Notes: generated by a model not told the origin, from the letters alone. Numbered from the stretch's first letter, positions 33,953 through 42,917 are shown. The stretch: 64,000 nt of DNA from Clostridium sp. 26_21 (GCA_001915995.1 MNRO01000020.1:1-64000); one strand, 5' to 3'. Made by a program: numbers and translations.

Positions 33953-34866
33953 AAGAATATATAGTTAGCCATGAAGAAAAAGGAAAACGTTTAGATGCAT
34001 ATATATCAAGTGCTAATACAGATATAACTAGAACATCTGCCCAAAGATTAATTGAAGATGGAAACATATTAGTTAATGGGAAAAATGTAAAAGTATCATA
34101 TAAAATTCAAGAAAATGATAAAATATCAGTTGAAATACCAAAACCAAAACAAATAGAACTAAAAGCACAAGATATTCCAATTGAAATTATATATGAAGAT
34201 AGTGATATTATAGTTGTAAATAAGCCAAAAGGAATGGTAGTACATCCTGCAAATGGAAATCCAGATGGGACATTAGTAAATGCTATTATGGCAATATGTA
34301 AAGATAGTTTGTCTGGAATTGGTGGAGAAATAAGACCAGGTATAGTACATAGAATAGATAAAGATACATCAGGACTATTAATTGTTGCTAAAAATGATAA
34401 TGCACATGTAAAAATGAGTGAACAAATAAAAAATCATGAAGTAAAGAAAACATATATTGCACTTGTTAGAGGTGTTTTTAAAGAAAACGAAGCAACAATA
34501 GATATGCCAATTGGAAGAAGTACATCAGATAGAAAAAAGATGGCAGTTAATAAAAATGGTAAAAATGCAATAACACATATAAAAGTATTAAAAAGATTTG
34601 ATAAATACACATTGTTACAAGTAAATATAGAAACAGGAAGAACACATCAAATACGTGTACATTTATCACATATAGGATATCCTATTGTTGGTGATTATAC
34701 ATATTCAAATGGAAAAAATGAATTTGATGTTAGTGGACAATGTTTACATGCTCAAAAATTAGAATTTAAACATCCAATAACTCAAAAAGATATGTGCCTT
34801 GAAGCAGAATTACCACAATATTTTAAAGATATACTTGATAAATTAAAAGATAGAGAAATAAAATAA
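33949..34866 (+). CDS. rluD: RluA/RluD-family 23S rRNA pseudouridine synthase
   Basis: This enzyme isomerises uridines in rRNA to pseudouridine. The 305-aa protein has an N-terminal S4 domain (about 12-75, SAQRLIEDGNILVNG), then the RluA domain with the catalytic aspartate in HRIDKDTSGLL and GRTHQIRVHL. The exact uridines cannot be read from sequence; the RluD name reflects the S4 domain and length. It overlaps DUF1836 by 4 bp. Confidence 0.9.
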   Translation: MKEYIVSHEEKGKRLDAYISSANTDITRTSAQRLIEDGNILVNGKNVKVSYKIQENDKISVEIPKPKQIELKAQDIPIEIIYEDSDIIVVNKPKGMVVHPANGNPDGTLVNAIMAICKDSLSGIGGEIRPGIVHRIDKDTSGLLIVAKNDNAHVKMSEQIKNHEVKKTYIALVRGVFKENEATIDMPIGRSTSDRKKMAVNKNGKNAITHIKVLKRFDKYTLLQVNIETGRTHQIRVHLSHIGYPIVGDYTYSNGKNEFDVSGQCLHAQKLEFKHPITQKDMCLEAELPQYFKDILDKLKDREIK

Positions 34867-34887
34867 CCGGCAAGAGAACCTTGCCGG
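34867..34887. repeat. G+C-rich perfect hairpin without a T-tract
   Basis: CCGGCAAG (34867-34874) pairs with CTTGCCGG (34880-34887) right after the rluD stop. There is no T-run, so it is not a classical terminator on this strand; transcript stabilisation or processing is possible. Confidence 0.5.
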
Positions 34888-34979
34888 AGAAATCTATATA
34901 AAGCCTTTTAGAAAAGTAAAAGGAATTAATATATAATATGCAGGAAATATAAAAATAGTACATAAAAAGAAAGGAGAGC

Positions 34980-35720
34980 ATGATTAATATCGTGCAAATC
35001 AATATGGAAGAGAGACTTCAAAAATATTTAGCAGAATGTGGAATTGCATCAAGAAGAAAATGCGAAGAATATATTATACAAGGAAAAGTTCAAGTAAATG
35101 GAAAAACAATTACAGAACTAGGTGTTAAGGTAAATACTGAAAAAGACAAAATAACATTTGAAGGCAAAAATGTAAAACAAGAAGAAAGAAAAGTATATAT
35201 TTTATTAAATAAACCAATTGGATATGTAACAACATCTGATGAGCAATTTGGAAGAGACAAAGTGTTGGATTTAGTAAAAGTTAGAGAAAGAGTTGTACCT
35301 GTTGGAAGATTAGATATGTATACATCAGGAGCTTTGATTTTAACAAATGATGGAGATTTTGTATATAGAGTAACACATCCAAAACATGAGATAACAAAAA
35401 CATACACAGTTACAGTAAAAGGCATAATAAAAAATGAAGAAGTAGAACAATTAAGAAAAGGTGTAAAAATAGATGATTATACTACAAGACCAGCAAAAGT
35501 AAAAATTTTAAAAACAGATGAAGAAAAAGATATATCAAGATTAGAAATAACAATACATGAAGGGAAAAATAGACAGGTAAGAAGAATGTGTGAATCTGTT
35601 GGAAGAAGAGTAATAGCTTTACATAGAAGCAAGATAGGAAATATTGGAGTAAAAGATATAGAACTTGGAAAATGGAGATATCTAAAAGATTTTGAAGTAA
35701 AAACCTTAATTGGAAAATAA
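34980..35720 (+). CDS. rluB: RsuA/RluB-family pseudouridine synthase
   Basis: This 246-aa protein has an N-terminal S4 domain (ERLQKYLAECGIASRRKCEEYI) and the RsuA/RluB catalytic domain with the aspartate in VGRLDMYTSGALILTNDG and EGKNRQVRRMC. Firmicute members of this size modify 23S rRNA, hence rluB. The start at 34980 uses GGAGAG only 2-5 nt upstream; ATG 35004 and GTG 34992 are alternatives. Confidence 0.88.
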   Translation: MINIVQINMEERLQKYLAECGIASRRKCEEYIIQGKVQVNGKTITELGVKVNTEKDKITFEGKNVKQEERKVYILLNKPIGYVTTSDEQFGRDKVLDLVKVRERVVPVGRLDMYTSGALILTNDGDFVYRVTHPKHEITKTYTVTVKGIIKNEEVEQLRKGVKIDDYTTRPAKVKILKTDEEKDISRLEITIHEGKNRQVRRMCESVGRRVIALHRSKIGNIGVKDIELGKWRYLKDFEVKTLIGK

Positions 35721-35803
35721 ACAGTTGAAAAATATTGAAAAAAGCTGTATAATTGAAATACAAATTACATAAGAAAATAATATAAAAATACAGAGGAGAA
35801 ATA

Positions 35804-36259
35804 ATGGAATTAAAAGAAGGACAAATTGTAAATGCAAGAGTCAGTGGAATGCAACCATATGGGGCTTTTGTAGAAATGGAAGATGGAAAATCTGGACTTG
35901 TTTTTATTGAAGATTTATCTGTTGTGAGAATAAAATCACCAAAAGATAGAGTAAAGATAGGACAAGAAATACAATGTAAAGTAAAATCCATTGATAAAAA
36001 AACAGGTAAAATAAATTTATCATACAAAGATTGTTTAGGAACTTGGGAAGAAAATGTAAAAAATTTTCAGGAAGGAATGACAGTTAAAGGAATAGTAAGA
36101 GATACTGAAAAAAATAAAAATGGAGTATTTATAGAAATAACTCCAAATTTAGTAGGAATGACAGAATATAATGAAAATTTACAATATGGTCAATCTGTTG
36201 ATGTATGTATAAAGAAAATACAACCAGAAAAAAAGAAATTAAAACTAACGATAATATAA
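35804..36259 (+). CDS. Tandem S1 RNA-binding domain protein
   Basis: This 151-aa protein consists of two S1/OB units. The first (about 3-73) is typical (GQIVNARVSGMQPYGAFVEM, KVKSIDKKTGKINLSYKD); the second (about 88-150) is more divergent. RNA binding is expected; the target is unknown. GAGGAG stands before the ATG. Confidence 0.88.
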   Translation: MELKEGQIVNARVSGMQPYGAFVEMEDGKSGLVFIEDLSVVRIKSPKDRVKIGQEIQCKVKSIDKKTGKINLSYKDCLGTWEENVKNFQEGMTVKGIVRDTEKNKNGVFIEITPNLVGMTEYNENLQYGQSVDVCIKKIQPEKKKLKLTII

Positions 36260-36323
36260 TTATAAATATAAAAAGTATATAAGCTAAAACAAAAATGTGT
36301 TTTGGCAAAAGGAGGAATTAAAT

Positions 36324-37265
36324 ATGGTTGAAGATAGCCAAATAAAAGCACAAGTATCACCATTTGCTATAAGAGAAGGTGAAATAAAAACATTTGATGG
36401 AAAAGATGGGTATGTATCAATGAATCAAATAATACATAAAATAAACATTGGACATATAACAGATATTCATTTTGCAATACTAGAATTAGTAAATGAATTT
36501 GAATTTATAACATCAAGACAAATTTATCAAATGCTTGAATGGAAAGGAATTAACCCACAATCACAAGATAAATTAAATAATAAATTAGATCAATTAGTAA
36601 AATCAAAAATATTAACAAGATATTACTTTACATCTGAAGAGGGAAAAGGAATATATAGAATATATTGTCTTGAAAAGATGGGAAAATATTTGTTAACATC
36701 AAAGGAAATAGAATGTAAGTGGCAACAAACAGATAATGTAAAACCAGTTGCAATGATAAAAAAGAGATTAGCAGGAAATCAAACAATTATAGCATATCTT
36801 AGAAAAGTAAAAGCATTTGATAGCTATGTTGTAAAACCAACGATTCAAGCAAAGATTTCTGGAAAAACATTTAAAGCAACAGGAGGATCTGTAAAATTAA
36901 CAAAAAATAATAAATCAATAACATTTTTGTTTGAAGCGGTAAGAAGAGAACAAGATTGGCAAAAGAAATTAGTTGATAAAATGACAATGTACAAAGAATT
37001 TTATGAAAACTTTGTACCAGGAGATTCAGGATATTCTTCAATGCCACAATTAATTTTGATTTGTGAGGATGATAAACACACTGCAGAAGCATTTAAAGAA
37101 ATAGTAACAAATAAAGTTGAAATACCACAAATAAAATTATATTTTACAACAGATTTAAGACAAAATGAAGAAACACTTGAAAATACATTAATTGAATTTA
37201 AAATAGATGAAAAAACAAATAAATATAAAATGTTTAATGTTGAAGCAAAAATTTTAGGAATTTAG
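36324..37265 (+). CDS. Replication-relaxation-like winged-helix protein
   Basis: This 313-aa protein has a winged-helix-like N-terminal part (FEFITSRQIYQMLEW, then LVKSKILTRYYF) and a C-terminal domain with EAVRREQDW, a KMTMYKEFYENF helix and PQLILICEDDKH. The arrangement recalls the Replic_Relax family (plasmid replication-relaxation proteins), though here it sits among core genes. The start is ATG 36324, 8 nt after AAGGAGG; an upstream GTG (36297) is in frame but poorly placed. It is probably co-transcribed with the next gene. Confidence 0.55.
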   Translation: MVEDSQIKAQVSPFAIREGEIKTFDGKDGYVSMNQIIHKINIGHITDIHFAILELVNEFEFITSRQIYQMLEWKGINPQSQDKLNNKLDQLVKSKILTRYYFTSEEGKGIYRIYCLEKMGKYLLTSKEIECKWQQTDNVKPVAMIKKRLAGNQTIIAYLRKVKAFDSYVVKPTIQAKISGKTFKATGGSVKLTKNNKSITFLFEAVRREQDWQKKLVDKMTMYKEFYENFVPGDSGYSSMPQLILICEDDKHTAEAFKEIVTNKVEIPQIKLYFTTDLRQNEETLENTLIEFKIDEKTNKYKMFNVEAKILGI

Positions 37266-37301
37266 TCAAAAACATAGACTTTTAAGAAAAGGAAGCAAAG
37301 G

Positions 37302-38177
37302 ATGTTTGGACATAGAGCCGATGGAAAAAAAGTAAAGAATTTAGAACCAATTTTTAGAATATTACCTTCTGTAATGATTGACAGAAGTGATGCACAAGTA
37401 TATTTTAAACAAGATATACCATTAAGTAATATGGATGAATACATAGATAAGAAGGCACAAGATGGAATAAGAATGTCATATATGAATATTATATATGCAG
37501 GAATTGTAAGAATAATAAATGAAAGACCAAAATTAAATAGATTTGTAATGAATGGAACAACATATCAAAGAGATACAATATATGTATCTCTTTCAATAAA
37601 GAAAAGCTTGACAGATGATGGGCAAGAGACTGTAGTAAAAATACCATTTAAAGGAACAGAAACAATATTAGAAATTAAAGAAAAAGTTGATGCAACAATT
37701 GAGAAAAATAAAGATGTGCAAACAGCAAATAAAACAGATAATCTTGTAAAAATATTAAATTTAGTTCCAAATTTTCTGATATTATTTTCAGTAAAGATGT
37801 TAAAATTTCTAGATAAACATGGAATTATGCCTAAAGCGGTAATTAAGGCAAGCCCATTTCATACAAGTGTATTTTTAACAAATGTAGGGTCACTTGGAAT
37901 TGATAGTATATATCATCATATATATAATTTTGGAACAACAAGTTTATTTTTTTCTATGGGAAAAAAGAAGAAAAGTTATATTTATGAAGATGATGAAATA
38001 AAGGAAGAAAAGTGTATAACAATTGCTTTTGTCGGTGATGAGAGAATATGTGATGGACATTATTATGCATCATCATTTAAACAATTGAATAAATACTTAA
38101 AAAAGCCGGAACTGCTAGAAAAAGCACCCAAATCAGTAACAACTGATGACACTAATGAAAAAATTGAAATTGATTAA
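37302..38177 (+). CDS. Acyltransferase-fold protein (2-oxoacid dehydrogenase E2 catalytic-domain type), no lipoyl domain
   Basis: This 291-aa protein resembles the trimeric CAT/E2p catalytic fold: HTSVFLTNVGSLGIDSIYHHIYNFGTTSLFFSMGK in consecutive pieces, and a C-terminal FVGDERICDGHYYASSF in the place of the usual DHRxxDG motif. The catalytic His of DHR is absent, but H follows in DGHY. There is no lipoyl or subunit-binding domain and no E1/E3 gene nearby, so it is not part of a normal dehydrogenase complex. Function unknown. Confidence 0.7.
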   Translation: MFGHRADGKKVKNLEPIFRILPSVMIDRSDAQVYFKQDIPLSNMDEYIDKKAQDGIRMSYMNIIYAGIVRIINERPKLNRFVMNGTTYQRDTIYVSLSIKKSLTDDGQETVVKIPFKGTETILEIKEKVDATIEKNKDVQTANKTDNLVKILNLVPNFLILFSVKMLKFLDKHGIMPKAVIKASPFHTSVFLTNVGSLGIDSIYHHIYNFGTTSLFFSMGKKKKSYIYEDDEIKEEKCITIAFVGDERICDGHYYASSFKQLNKYLKKPELLEKAPKSVTTDDTNEKIEID

Positions 38178-38208
38178 TAAAAAATGTGTAAAAATTTTTA
38201 AAAAAATG

Positions 38209-38237
38209 TTGACTTAATACTTAAATTGTGATATTAT
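38209..38237 (+). promoter_or_regulatory. tRNA promoter
   Basis: TTGACT (38209-38214), 17-bp spacer, TATTAT (38232-38237). Confidence 0.75.
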
Positions 38238-38257
38238 ATTGAAGTGTTAAGAAACAT

Positions 38258-38334
38258 GAGTCAGTAGCTCAGTTGGATAGAGCATTTGCCTTCTAAGCAA
38301 AGGGTCGGGGGTTCGAATCCCTTCTGGCTCACCA
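38258..38334 (+). tRNA. tRNA-Arg (anticodon UCU)
   Basis: The cloverleaf can be drawn fully: acceptor GAGTCAG/CTGGCTC, D arm GCTC/GAGC, anticodon stem TTTGC/GCAAA with loop CTTCTAA, T arm with GTTCGAATCC, and an encoded 3' CCA (38332-38334). It reads AGA codons. A mobile element begins just downstream, a common position for integration, though no duplicated tRNA end was found. Confidence 0.95.
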
Positions 38335-38776
38335 AAACGTTCCAAAAACCAAAATGTATTTCTTTGTAGGAGGCTTTGCAGTAAGCCTACCACTGAAATT
38401 GGACAAAATGAAAACTCACTGATTTTGCAAGTGAGTTTTTTCATTTACTTGATTATTAAGTTTCTCAAAGCTAAAAACATTTCTATATCTTACATTTACT
38501 GACTTGTTTGTTATGCTACTGAAAGCTAATAACATTTCAACTTTTTTCATTTGTTACTATTATTTTCTTGTTTATATTTCTTCTAGTCTAACCTATATTA
38601 CTTAATATATGTATGTATTTATTCTATTAGATTTTACTTGTCCGCTTCTTATTGTTATTCTTATCTTTATTATTGTTTATTTCCTCTTCAAGCATTGTTT
38701 ATTCATTTACTGTAAAAGGTTTTGCTCAAAACTGAAAAACTTGTTTAAAGCCTTTCTTAATCTAAACTAATTATTG
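38335..38776. other. 442-bp stretch without a supported gene (left end of the element)
   Basis: It holds a hairpin (GTAGGAGGCTT / AAGCCTAC, about 38367-38392), the terminator at 38411-38441, two short related segments (AAAGCTAAAAACATTTC at about 38468 and AAAGCTAATAACATTTC at about 38521) and T-rich sequence. No ORF with a convincing ribosome-binding site was found. Confidence 0.6.
38411..38441 (+). terminator. Terminator downstream of the tRNA
   Basis: AAAACTCACT pairs with AGTGAGTTTT, then Ts; symmetrical enough to act on both strands. Confidence 0.8.
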
Positions 38777-39004
38777 TTACTTTTTAGCATTTATTTCTTT
38801 GATTTTCTCTTTTAATCTATCTGACACACCTTCCAACGAACGAGATATATCTATTACCATTATTTTTATATATTCTTTGTCATCATCATTATAGTATTTA
38901 ACTTGTTTTAGTAGTTGAGTTATTTCCCTTACTTGTTTTCATATTTTATCAAATGCCCTATATATATTAACTCTTGTTTCATCTTCTTTGATTATTCTTA
39001 CCAT
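38777..39004 (-). pseudogene. Small element gene interrupted by an in-frame TGA
   Basis: From ATG 39004 (GTGAGG 8 nt upstream) the frame runs 75 codons to TAA at 38777-38779 with a single TGA at codon 22 (38941-38939). Both halves read as a normal charged protein (MVRIIKEDETRVNIYRAF; then REITQLLKQVKYYNDDDKEY and SLEGVSDRLKEKIKEIN). A TGG-to-TGA change is the simplest explanation; sequencing error or recoding cannot be excluded. Function unknown. Confidence 0.55.
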
Positions 39005-39042
39005 TTTTCTAACCTCACTTTTCTTATATTTTCAAAAATTCA

Positions 39043-39179
39043 GTTATTCTTTATCTTCCAGTTATCTTATTTCAACTGAAAATCGTGTTTAGCAGTTGTT
39101 TATTGTTTTAGTGGAAAAGGTTACGCTTGAAATTAGAAAGATGACTGTTGCTCCTTATGAACTGTTATTGTATTATTGA
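39043..39179. repeat. ~135-bp direct repeat, copy A
   Basis: About 90% like 39978-40112. It starts GTTATTCTTTATCTTCCAG and ends near GAACTGTTATTGTATTATT. On the minus strand it lies downstream of the gene ending at 39233. Confidence 0.8.
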
Positions 39180-39232
39180 TAGATTTATGCTAAAAAATAG
39201 ACTACTTTGTGTTGTAGTCCATTTTAGGTGTA

Positions 39233-39907
39233 TTATTGATTAGAGTTATTTTTCTGTGTTTGTTGCTTTTGCAATTCTTTTTGTAGTTCCTCTTGTTGTT
39301 TTAACATTTCTTGTTCTTGTATACTCATCGAAGAATTAGGGTCAATACCTTTACTTCTGTAATATTCTTCTATATTTTCTTTACCTTTTATAGTAACTAT
39401 TTGTCCATTTTCGTCCATATATGAAATCTGTTCTTCTGTATTATTTCTCATAGCTTGTTTTTTATCTTCATATGCTTTTATCTGTTCTGCACTTGCTCTT
39501 GAATACATATCTAGCATTATTTTATTAGTTTCTTTTAATAATACTCCTTCATACCAGTCAATGAATTCTTGTGTATATACTGAAGATTCAAGATTGTCTC
39601 CATTTATCATTTGGTTTATTGAATATAAGTCAGGGTTGTTGTAACTATTATATATTCCGTGTTGTTCTTTCCATTCTTTGATTTTTGGTTCTTCAAGATA
39701 TTTTGCTCTATCCATAAATGCCTTAAATTCCTCTTCATTTAATCCCTTATTGAACGTTACTATATCTACATACTTTGCTATTGCTGGAACTGATTTAACT
39801 GCTTGTGCTGTTACTGGATTTTTACTTGCAACTACTAGTCCAACTGTTCCTACTGTACCTGTTGCAAGTACACCTATTACGATTTTTGTTAATAATGTTT
39901 TAGTCAT
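39233..39907 (-). CDS. Unknown element-encoded protein with an N-terminal membrane segment
   Basis: I do not recognise this family. The 224-aa product has one hydrophobic segment at about residues 5-27 (signal peptide or anchor; a possible cleavage site near VTAQA), a charged body and a C-terminal coiled-coil-like Gln/Lys/Glu tail (QEMLKQQEELQKELQKQQ). AAAGGAAG lies 8 nt before the ATG. It is in the same orientation as the next upstream gene, each being followed by one copy of the 135-bp repeat. Confidence 0.7.
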   Translation of the reverse strand: MTKTLLTKIVIGVLATGTVGTVGLVVASKNPVTAQAVKSVPAIAKYVDIVTFNKGLNEEEFKAFMDRAKYLEEPKIKEWKEQHGIYNSYNNPDLYSINQMINGDNLESSVYTQEFIDWYEGVLLKETNKIMLDMYSRASAEQIKAYEDKKQAMRNNTEEQISYMDENGQIVTIKGKENIEEYYRSKGIDPNSSMSIQEQEMLKQQEELQKELQKQQTQKNNSNQ

Positions 39908-39977
39908 TTGAAAAACTTCCTTTCTTATTTTATATATTTATATCATATCACATTTATTATGCTATATCTATAATTTG

Positions 39978-40112
39978 GTTATTCTTTATCTTCCAGTTAT
40001 CTTATTTCAACTGAAAATTGTGTTTAAGAGTTGTTTATTGTTTTAGCGGGAAAGGTTACGGCTAAAACTAGAAAGATGACTGTTGCTCCTTATGAACTGT
40101 TATTGTATTATT
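39978..40112. repeat. ~135-bp direct repeat, copy B
   Basis: Near-identical to 39043-39179; on the minus strand it lies directly downstream of the gene ending at 40112. A much weaker echo may exist around 38690-38760. Confidence 0.8.
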
Positions 40113-40813
40113 TAATCTTTCGATTCATTCAGTTCATCATCTGAAAGATAGTAAGTTCCAGATTCATCTAATTGTAATTTCTCTTCTTCCAATTGTCTTT
40201 TTAAATTTTCTGGACACCTAGATTTCCAATATTCATCATATTTAATTTCATTAGCAAATTTTTTATCACGATACACTTTATTCTCTATGACTCCCATTAA
40301 TAATCTAAGTCTATATCCATCAATATTATCTTCTTGTGTTATGTCCGTGTACTTTGCTTTTCTATATGCTGAACTTGAAGTTGTTGCAACAATTCCAGCT
40401 ATACAACATATTAGTAAACTTAAAAACATAGGACTATTTGCAGAAGTAGAAATTAAAAATATAACAAATCCTACTAATGTTAATATTGCAGATATTTTCA
40501 TTCTCTTACTAAATTTATTCATTTCTTTTTCTCTTTCTTCTATCTTTGCATTATAAATAGTGGTGTATCCTACATGTTCTCCCTTTAATTCTTTCAATGA
40601 ATAATTTCTAATGTCCTTAGCTACTTGCTCAGCTTCAGCTTGTATATATGCAATACGTTTATCTGTTACAGATTGTTGCTGTCTTTTTGCATTTTCTACA
40701 TTTACTACTACTTCATTTACCCAATGGTCTAATCTCTGAGGTATACCTCTTGTTTGATATTCATAATCTTGTGTCATCATTTTAATTCTTTCTTCAGTTT
40801 GTTTGTCTAACAT
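40112..40813 (-). CDS. Unknown element-encoded protein with two membrane segments
   Basis: I do not recognise this family. The 233-aa product has a helical N-terminal half, two adjacent hydrophobic segments at about residues 107-143 (ISAILTLVGFVIFLIST and MFLSLLICCIAGIVATTSS) and a charged C-terminal domain, so both ends probably face the cytoplasm. The start is ATG 40813 with AGGAG 9 nt upstream; a TTG three codons earlier is less likely. Confidence 0.7.
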   Translation of the reverse strand: MLDKQTEERIKMMTQDYEYQTRGIPQRLDHWVNEVVVNVENAKRQQQSVTDKRIAYIQAEAEQVAKDIRNYSLKELKGEHVGYTTIYNAKIEEREKEMNKFSKRMKISAILTLVGFVIFLISTSANSPMFLSLLICCIAGIVATTSSSAYRKAKYTDITQEDNIDGYRLRLLMGVIENKVYRDKKFANEIKYDEYWKSRCPENLKRQLEEEKLQLDESGTYYLSDDELNESKD

Positions 40814-40985
40814 AATAATCAACTCCTTTTATTCTTTTTATTTTAATTACCTTTCCAGATTATATATTATTTCACAATTATTATACTACACTTACTTTAC
40901 TTAATCAAGTGTTATTTGTATTTATTAAAGTATTGTTTTCTTATATTAAATTATCATTTTGGATAAAATCTCTATAGGTGATAAT

Positions 40986-41327
40986 ATGAAAGAAAACAAA
41001 GAAAACACATTAAAAATTATAGGTCAAAATATCAAGCGAATCCGTTTGTTAAAAGGTCTAACACAAGAACAACTAGCAGAAAAGCTAGACAAAAGTATAA
41101 ATTTTATTAGCATTATTGAGAGGGGCGAAAGTGGTATCAGCATTCCTACTATTATTGATATATGTAATGCACTTCAAATCAACTCTGATGAACTATTTAA
41201 TGGCTTGATAGATAAGCAAGTTGTTACAGATGATGAATTTATTACTAATTCCTTAAATATGTTCAACAGAGAAGATAAGAAAATTGTTAAGGGACTTATA
41301 GAATATATTATTAACTCTAAAAAGTAA
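40986..41327 (+). CDS. XRE-family transcriptional regulator of the element
   Basis: This 113-aa protein has a classical N-terminal HTH (IGQNIKRIRLLKGLTQEQLAEKL...INFISIIERGESGISIPTI in consecutive pieces, about residues 8-62) and a short C-terminal domain. It is unrelated to the two small HTH paralogs outside the element. The start is ATG 40986 after AGGTGA; TTG 40959 is in frame but has no site. It is divergent from the minus-strand membrane genes and is probably the element's control switch. Confidence 0.88.
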   Translation: MKENKENTLKIIGQNIKRIRLLKGLTQEQLAEKLDKSINFISIIERGESGISIPTIIDICNALQINSDELFNGLIDKQVVTDDEFITNSLNMFNREDKKIVKGLIEYIINSKK

Positions 41328-41329
41328 TA

Positions 41330-41596
41330 CTATTGTTCTATATTGTCTATATTAAAATTAGATAGCTTTATTCCTATTGATATTCCACGATAGAACATTT
41401 GCTTATTTAAGTCATCATTTAAGTCGTATGCAAGACTGCATAATTCATCTAAACTTTCAAGATTTTGATTTTCTAGGTGGTTTATGAAGTCTTGTTTTGC
41501 TTTCTTTAAAATTTCAAGATGTTTCTTGTAATTCTTGGTTGTTTTTTCTTCTAGCATTGTTTCGTATAATTTTAAGATAATATCAGTATCTGTCAT
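41330..41596 (-). CDS. Unknown 88-aa element protein
   Basis: I do not recognise it. It is a small, helical, soluble protein (MTDTDIILKLYETMLEE...). AAAGGAG lies 6 nt before the ATG. It converges with the XRE gene (2-bp gap), with no terminator between them. Confidence 0.65.
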   Translation of the reverse strand: MTDTDIILKLYETMLEEKTTKNYKKHLEILKKAKQDFINHLENQNLESLDELCSLAYDLNDDLNKQMFYRGISIGIKLSNFNIDNIEQ

Positions 41597-41682
41597 AATT
41601 TACTCCTTTCATTTCTGTATTATGTAGCCTACACTCTAATAATTCATTGGCTAACAAAGAGCAATACCCTTTAAAAATACTA

Positions 41683-41709
41683 AAAAAGACACAATTAAAG
41701 TGTCTTTTT
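41683..41709. terminator. Bidirectional-looking terminator
   Basis: AAAAAGACAC (41683-41692) pairs with GTGTCTTTTT (41700-41709); the stop of the 364-aa minus-strand gene lies inside the loop. Confidence 0.8.
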
Positions 41710-42789
41710 ATATTCTTGTACCCATTTCAATAATTTATCTTCAATGTATGTAGTACTATGTTTTGAATAAATTTCTTTGTAGTTGCTTTCTATACCTTTA
41801 AATTCTTCCCTAAATTGTTTTAATTTTTCTTTATCTCTTTTTCTTAATAAATCACAAATGTTTTTATAGATTTTCTTATAAGGGTGTTTTTCATAGTCAG
41901 CTTTTAAGTGTTCTGTTTTAGCTTTTGCAGAGCATTCTGGACTACAAGTTTTTCTGTCATTTCGTTCTGTTATTTCTTCGCCAACGCCTATACCCTCGTG
42001 TTTATCTGGTACAAAGAACTTATTACATACACTACATTGAATAATAGCTTTTTTATTATAACTTATATGATATATACATACATTTGTTAAATCTTCAAGA
42101 GTTTCTATACCATATTCGTATGTCATTTCTACTGGGTTATATCTACCATTTTGACTTTGTTCAGTATAGTTATTTTCATCTTTTTTATATATTACTTTTA
42201 CTGGTGGTAATTGCAAATCACAACCACGAAATTTATTACTAGGAGTATAAAAAGGGTGAAACAGATTCTCTTCATTTTCTTCAAGTGTAGGAGTAAATTT
42301 TTCATTAAAGAAGAAACTATATACTATTTCATACATATTTTTAATTTGATATTTTATATATGCAAAGATTAATTGACAATGTTTTTTAACCTTATCTATA
42401 TTTTCATTATTTTCTTGTGCTTCTTTAACTGAATAAATAAGTTTTTCTAATTGATAAACAATAATAAGGTAGTTTTTATTTTTTGAATATATTTTATCTC
42501 GCAAATCAATTAGACATTTTAAGCAAGTTTTATAATTAGTAATTTTATTGTAATCAAATTTATCTAAAAAAGAGAATAACTGATTTTTATTATTTAATAT
42601 ATCTACTATTGTTGCACCTACTAAATCATTTTCATATTTATATTCTTCTGGTAAATCTTGATTTATTTTAACACATTTTACTTTTTCTTTTACAAATTTT
42701 CCATATTCTTTTTCAAATGCTACATAAAAATTTCTATGATAATCTTCGCATATTATAGGCAAAAAATCTCTTGTTTCTAATGTTTCCAT
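41695..42789 (-). CDS. Unknown element protein with a zinc-ribbon-like cysteine cluster
   Basis: This 364-aa protein has a long helical N-terminal region and, near residues 256-290, CSVCNKFFVP followed by TCSPECSAKAK: a four-cysteine zinc-finger pattern seen in DUF6076-like phage and element proteins. That similarity is from memory and tentative. The start is ATG 42789 (AAAGGA 8 nt upstream) rather than TTG/ATG codons up to 42816. It is divergent from rep across a palindrome-rich 130-bp region. Confidence 0.7.
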   Translation of the reverse strand: METLETRDFLPIICEDYHRNFYVAFEKEYGKFVKEKVKCVKINQDLPEEYKYENDLVGATIVDILNNKNQLFSFLDKFDYNKITNYKTCLKCLIDLRDKIYSKNKNYLIIVYQLEKLIYSVKEAQENNENIDKVKKHCQLIFAYIKYQIKNMYEIVYSFFFNEKFTPTLEENEENLFHPFYTPSNKFRGCDLQLPPVKVIYKKDENNYTEQSQNGRYNPVEMTYEYGIETLEDLTNVCIYHISYNKKAIIQCSVCNKFFVPDKHEGIGVGEEITERNDRKTCSPECSAKAKTEHLKADYEKHPYKKIYKNICDLLRKRDKEKLKQFREEFKGIESNYKEIYSKHSTTYIEDKLLKWVQEYKKTL

Positions 42790-42888
42790 AAAATCATTCC
42801 TTTCATCTTGTAGCATACCACAAAATTAATTATTGTGCAACTATGACGAGAAAATAAAATGGTGCTATTATTATCTCACAAAACAAAA

Positions 42889-42908
42889 TCTCGAGAAAAC
42901 GTTTTGCA
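42889..42908. promoter_or_regulatory. Adjacent palindromes upstream of rep (candidate origin/operator)
   Basis: TCTCGAGA (42890-42897) overlaps AAAACGTTTT (42897-42906). A related ACGAGAAAA word occurs about 45 bp upstream. The position between divergent genes, right before rep, fits an origin or Rep-binding site; this is inference. Confidence 0.35.
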
Positions 42909-42917
42909 AAATGACTT

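Noticed and set aside
38247..38444. Minus-strand ORF across the tRNA encoding an RTPDPLLRR-type peptide
   Set aside because: It is the reverse complement of tRNA-Arg and its flank, a well-known spurious ORF pattern.
38416..38550. 44-codon minus-strand ORF at the left end of the element
   Set aside because: It has only a weak ribosome-binding site and runs through the terminator hairpin.
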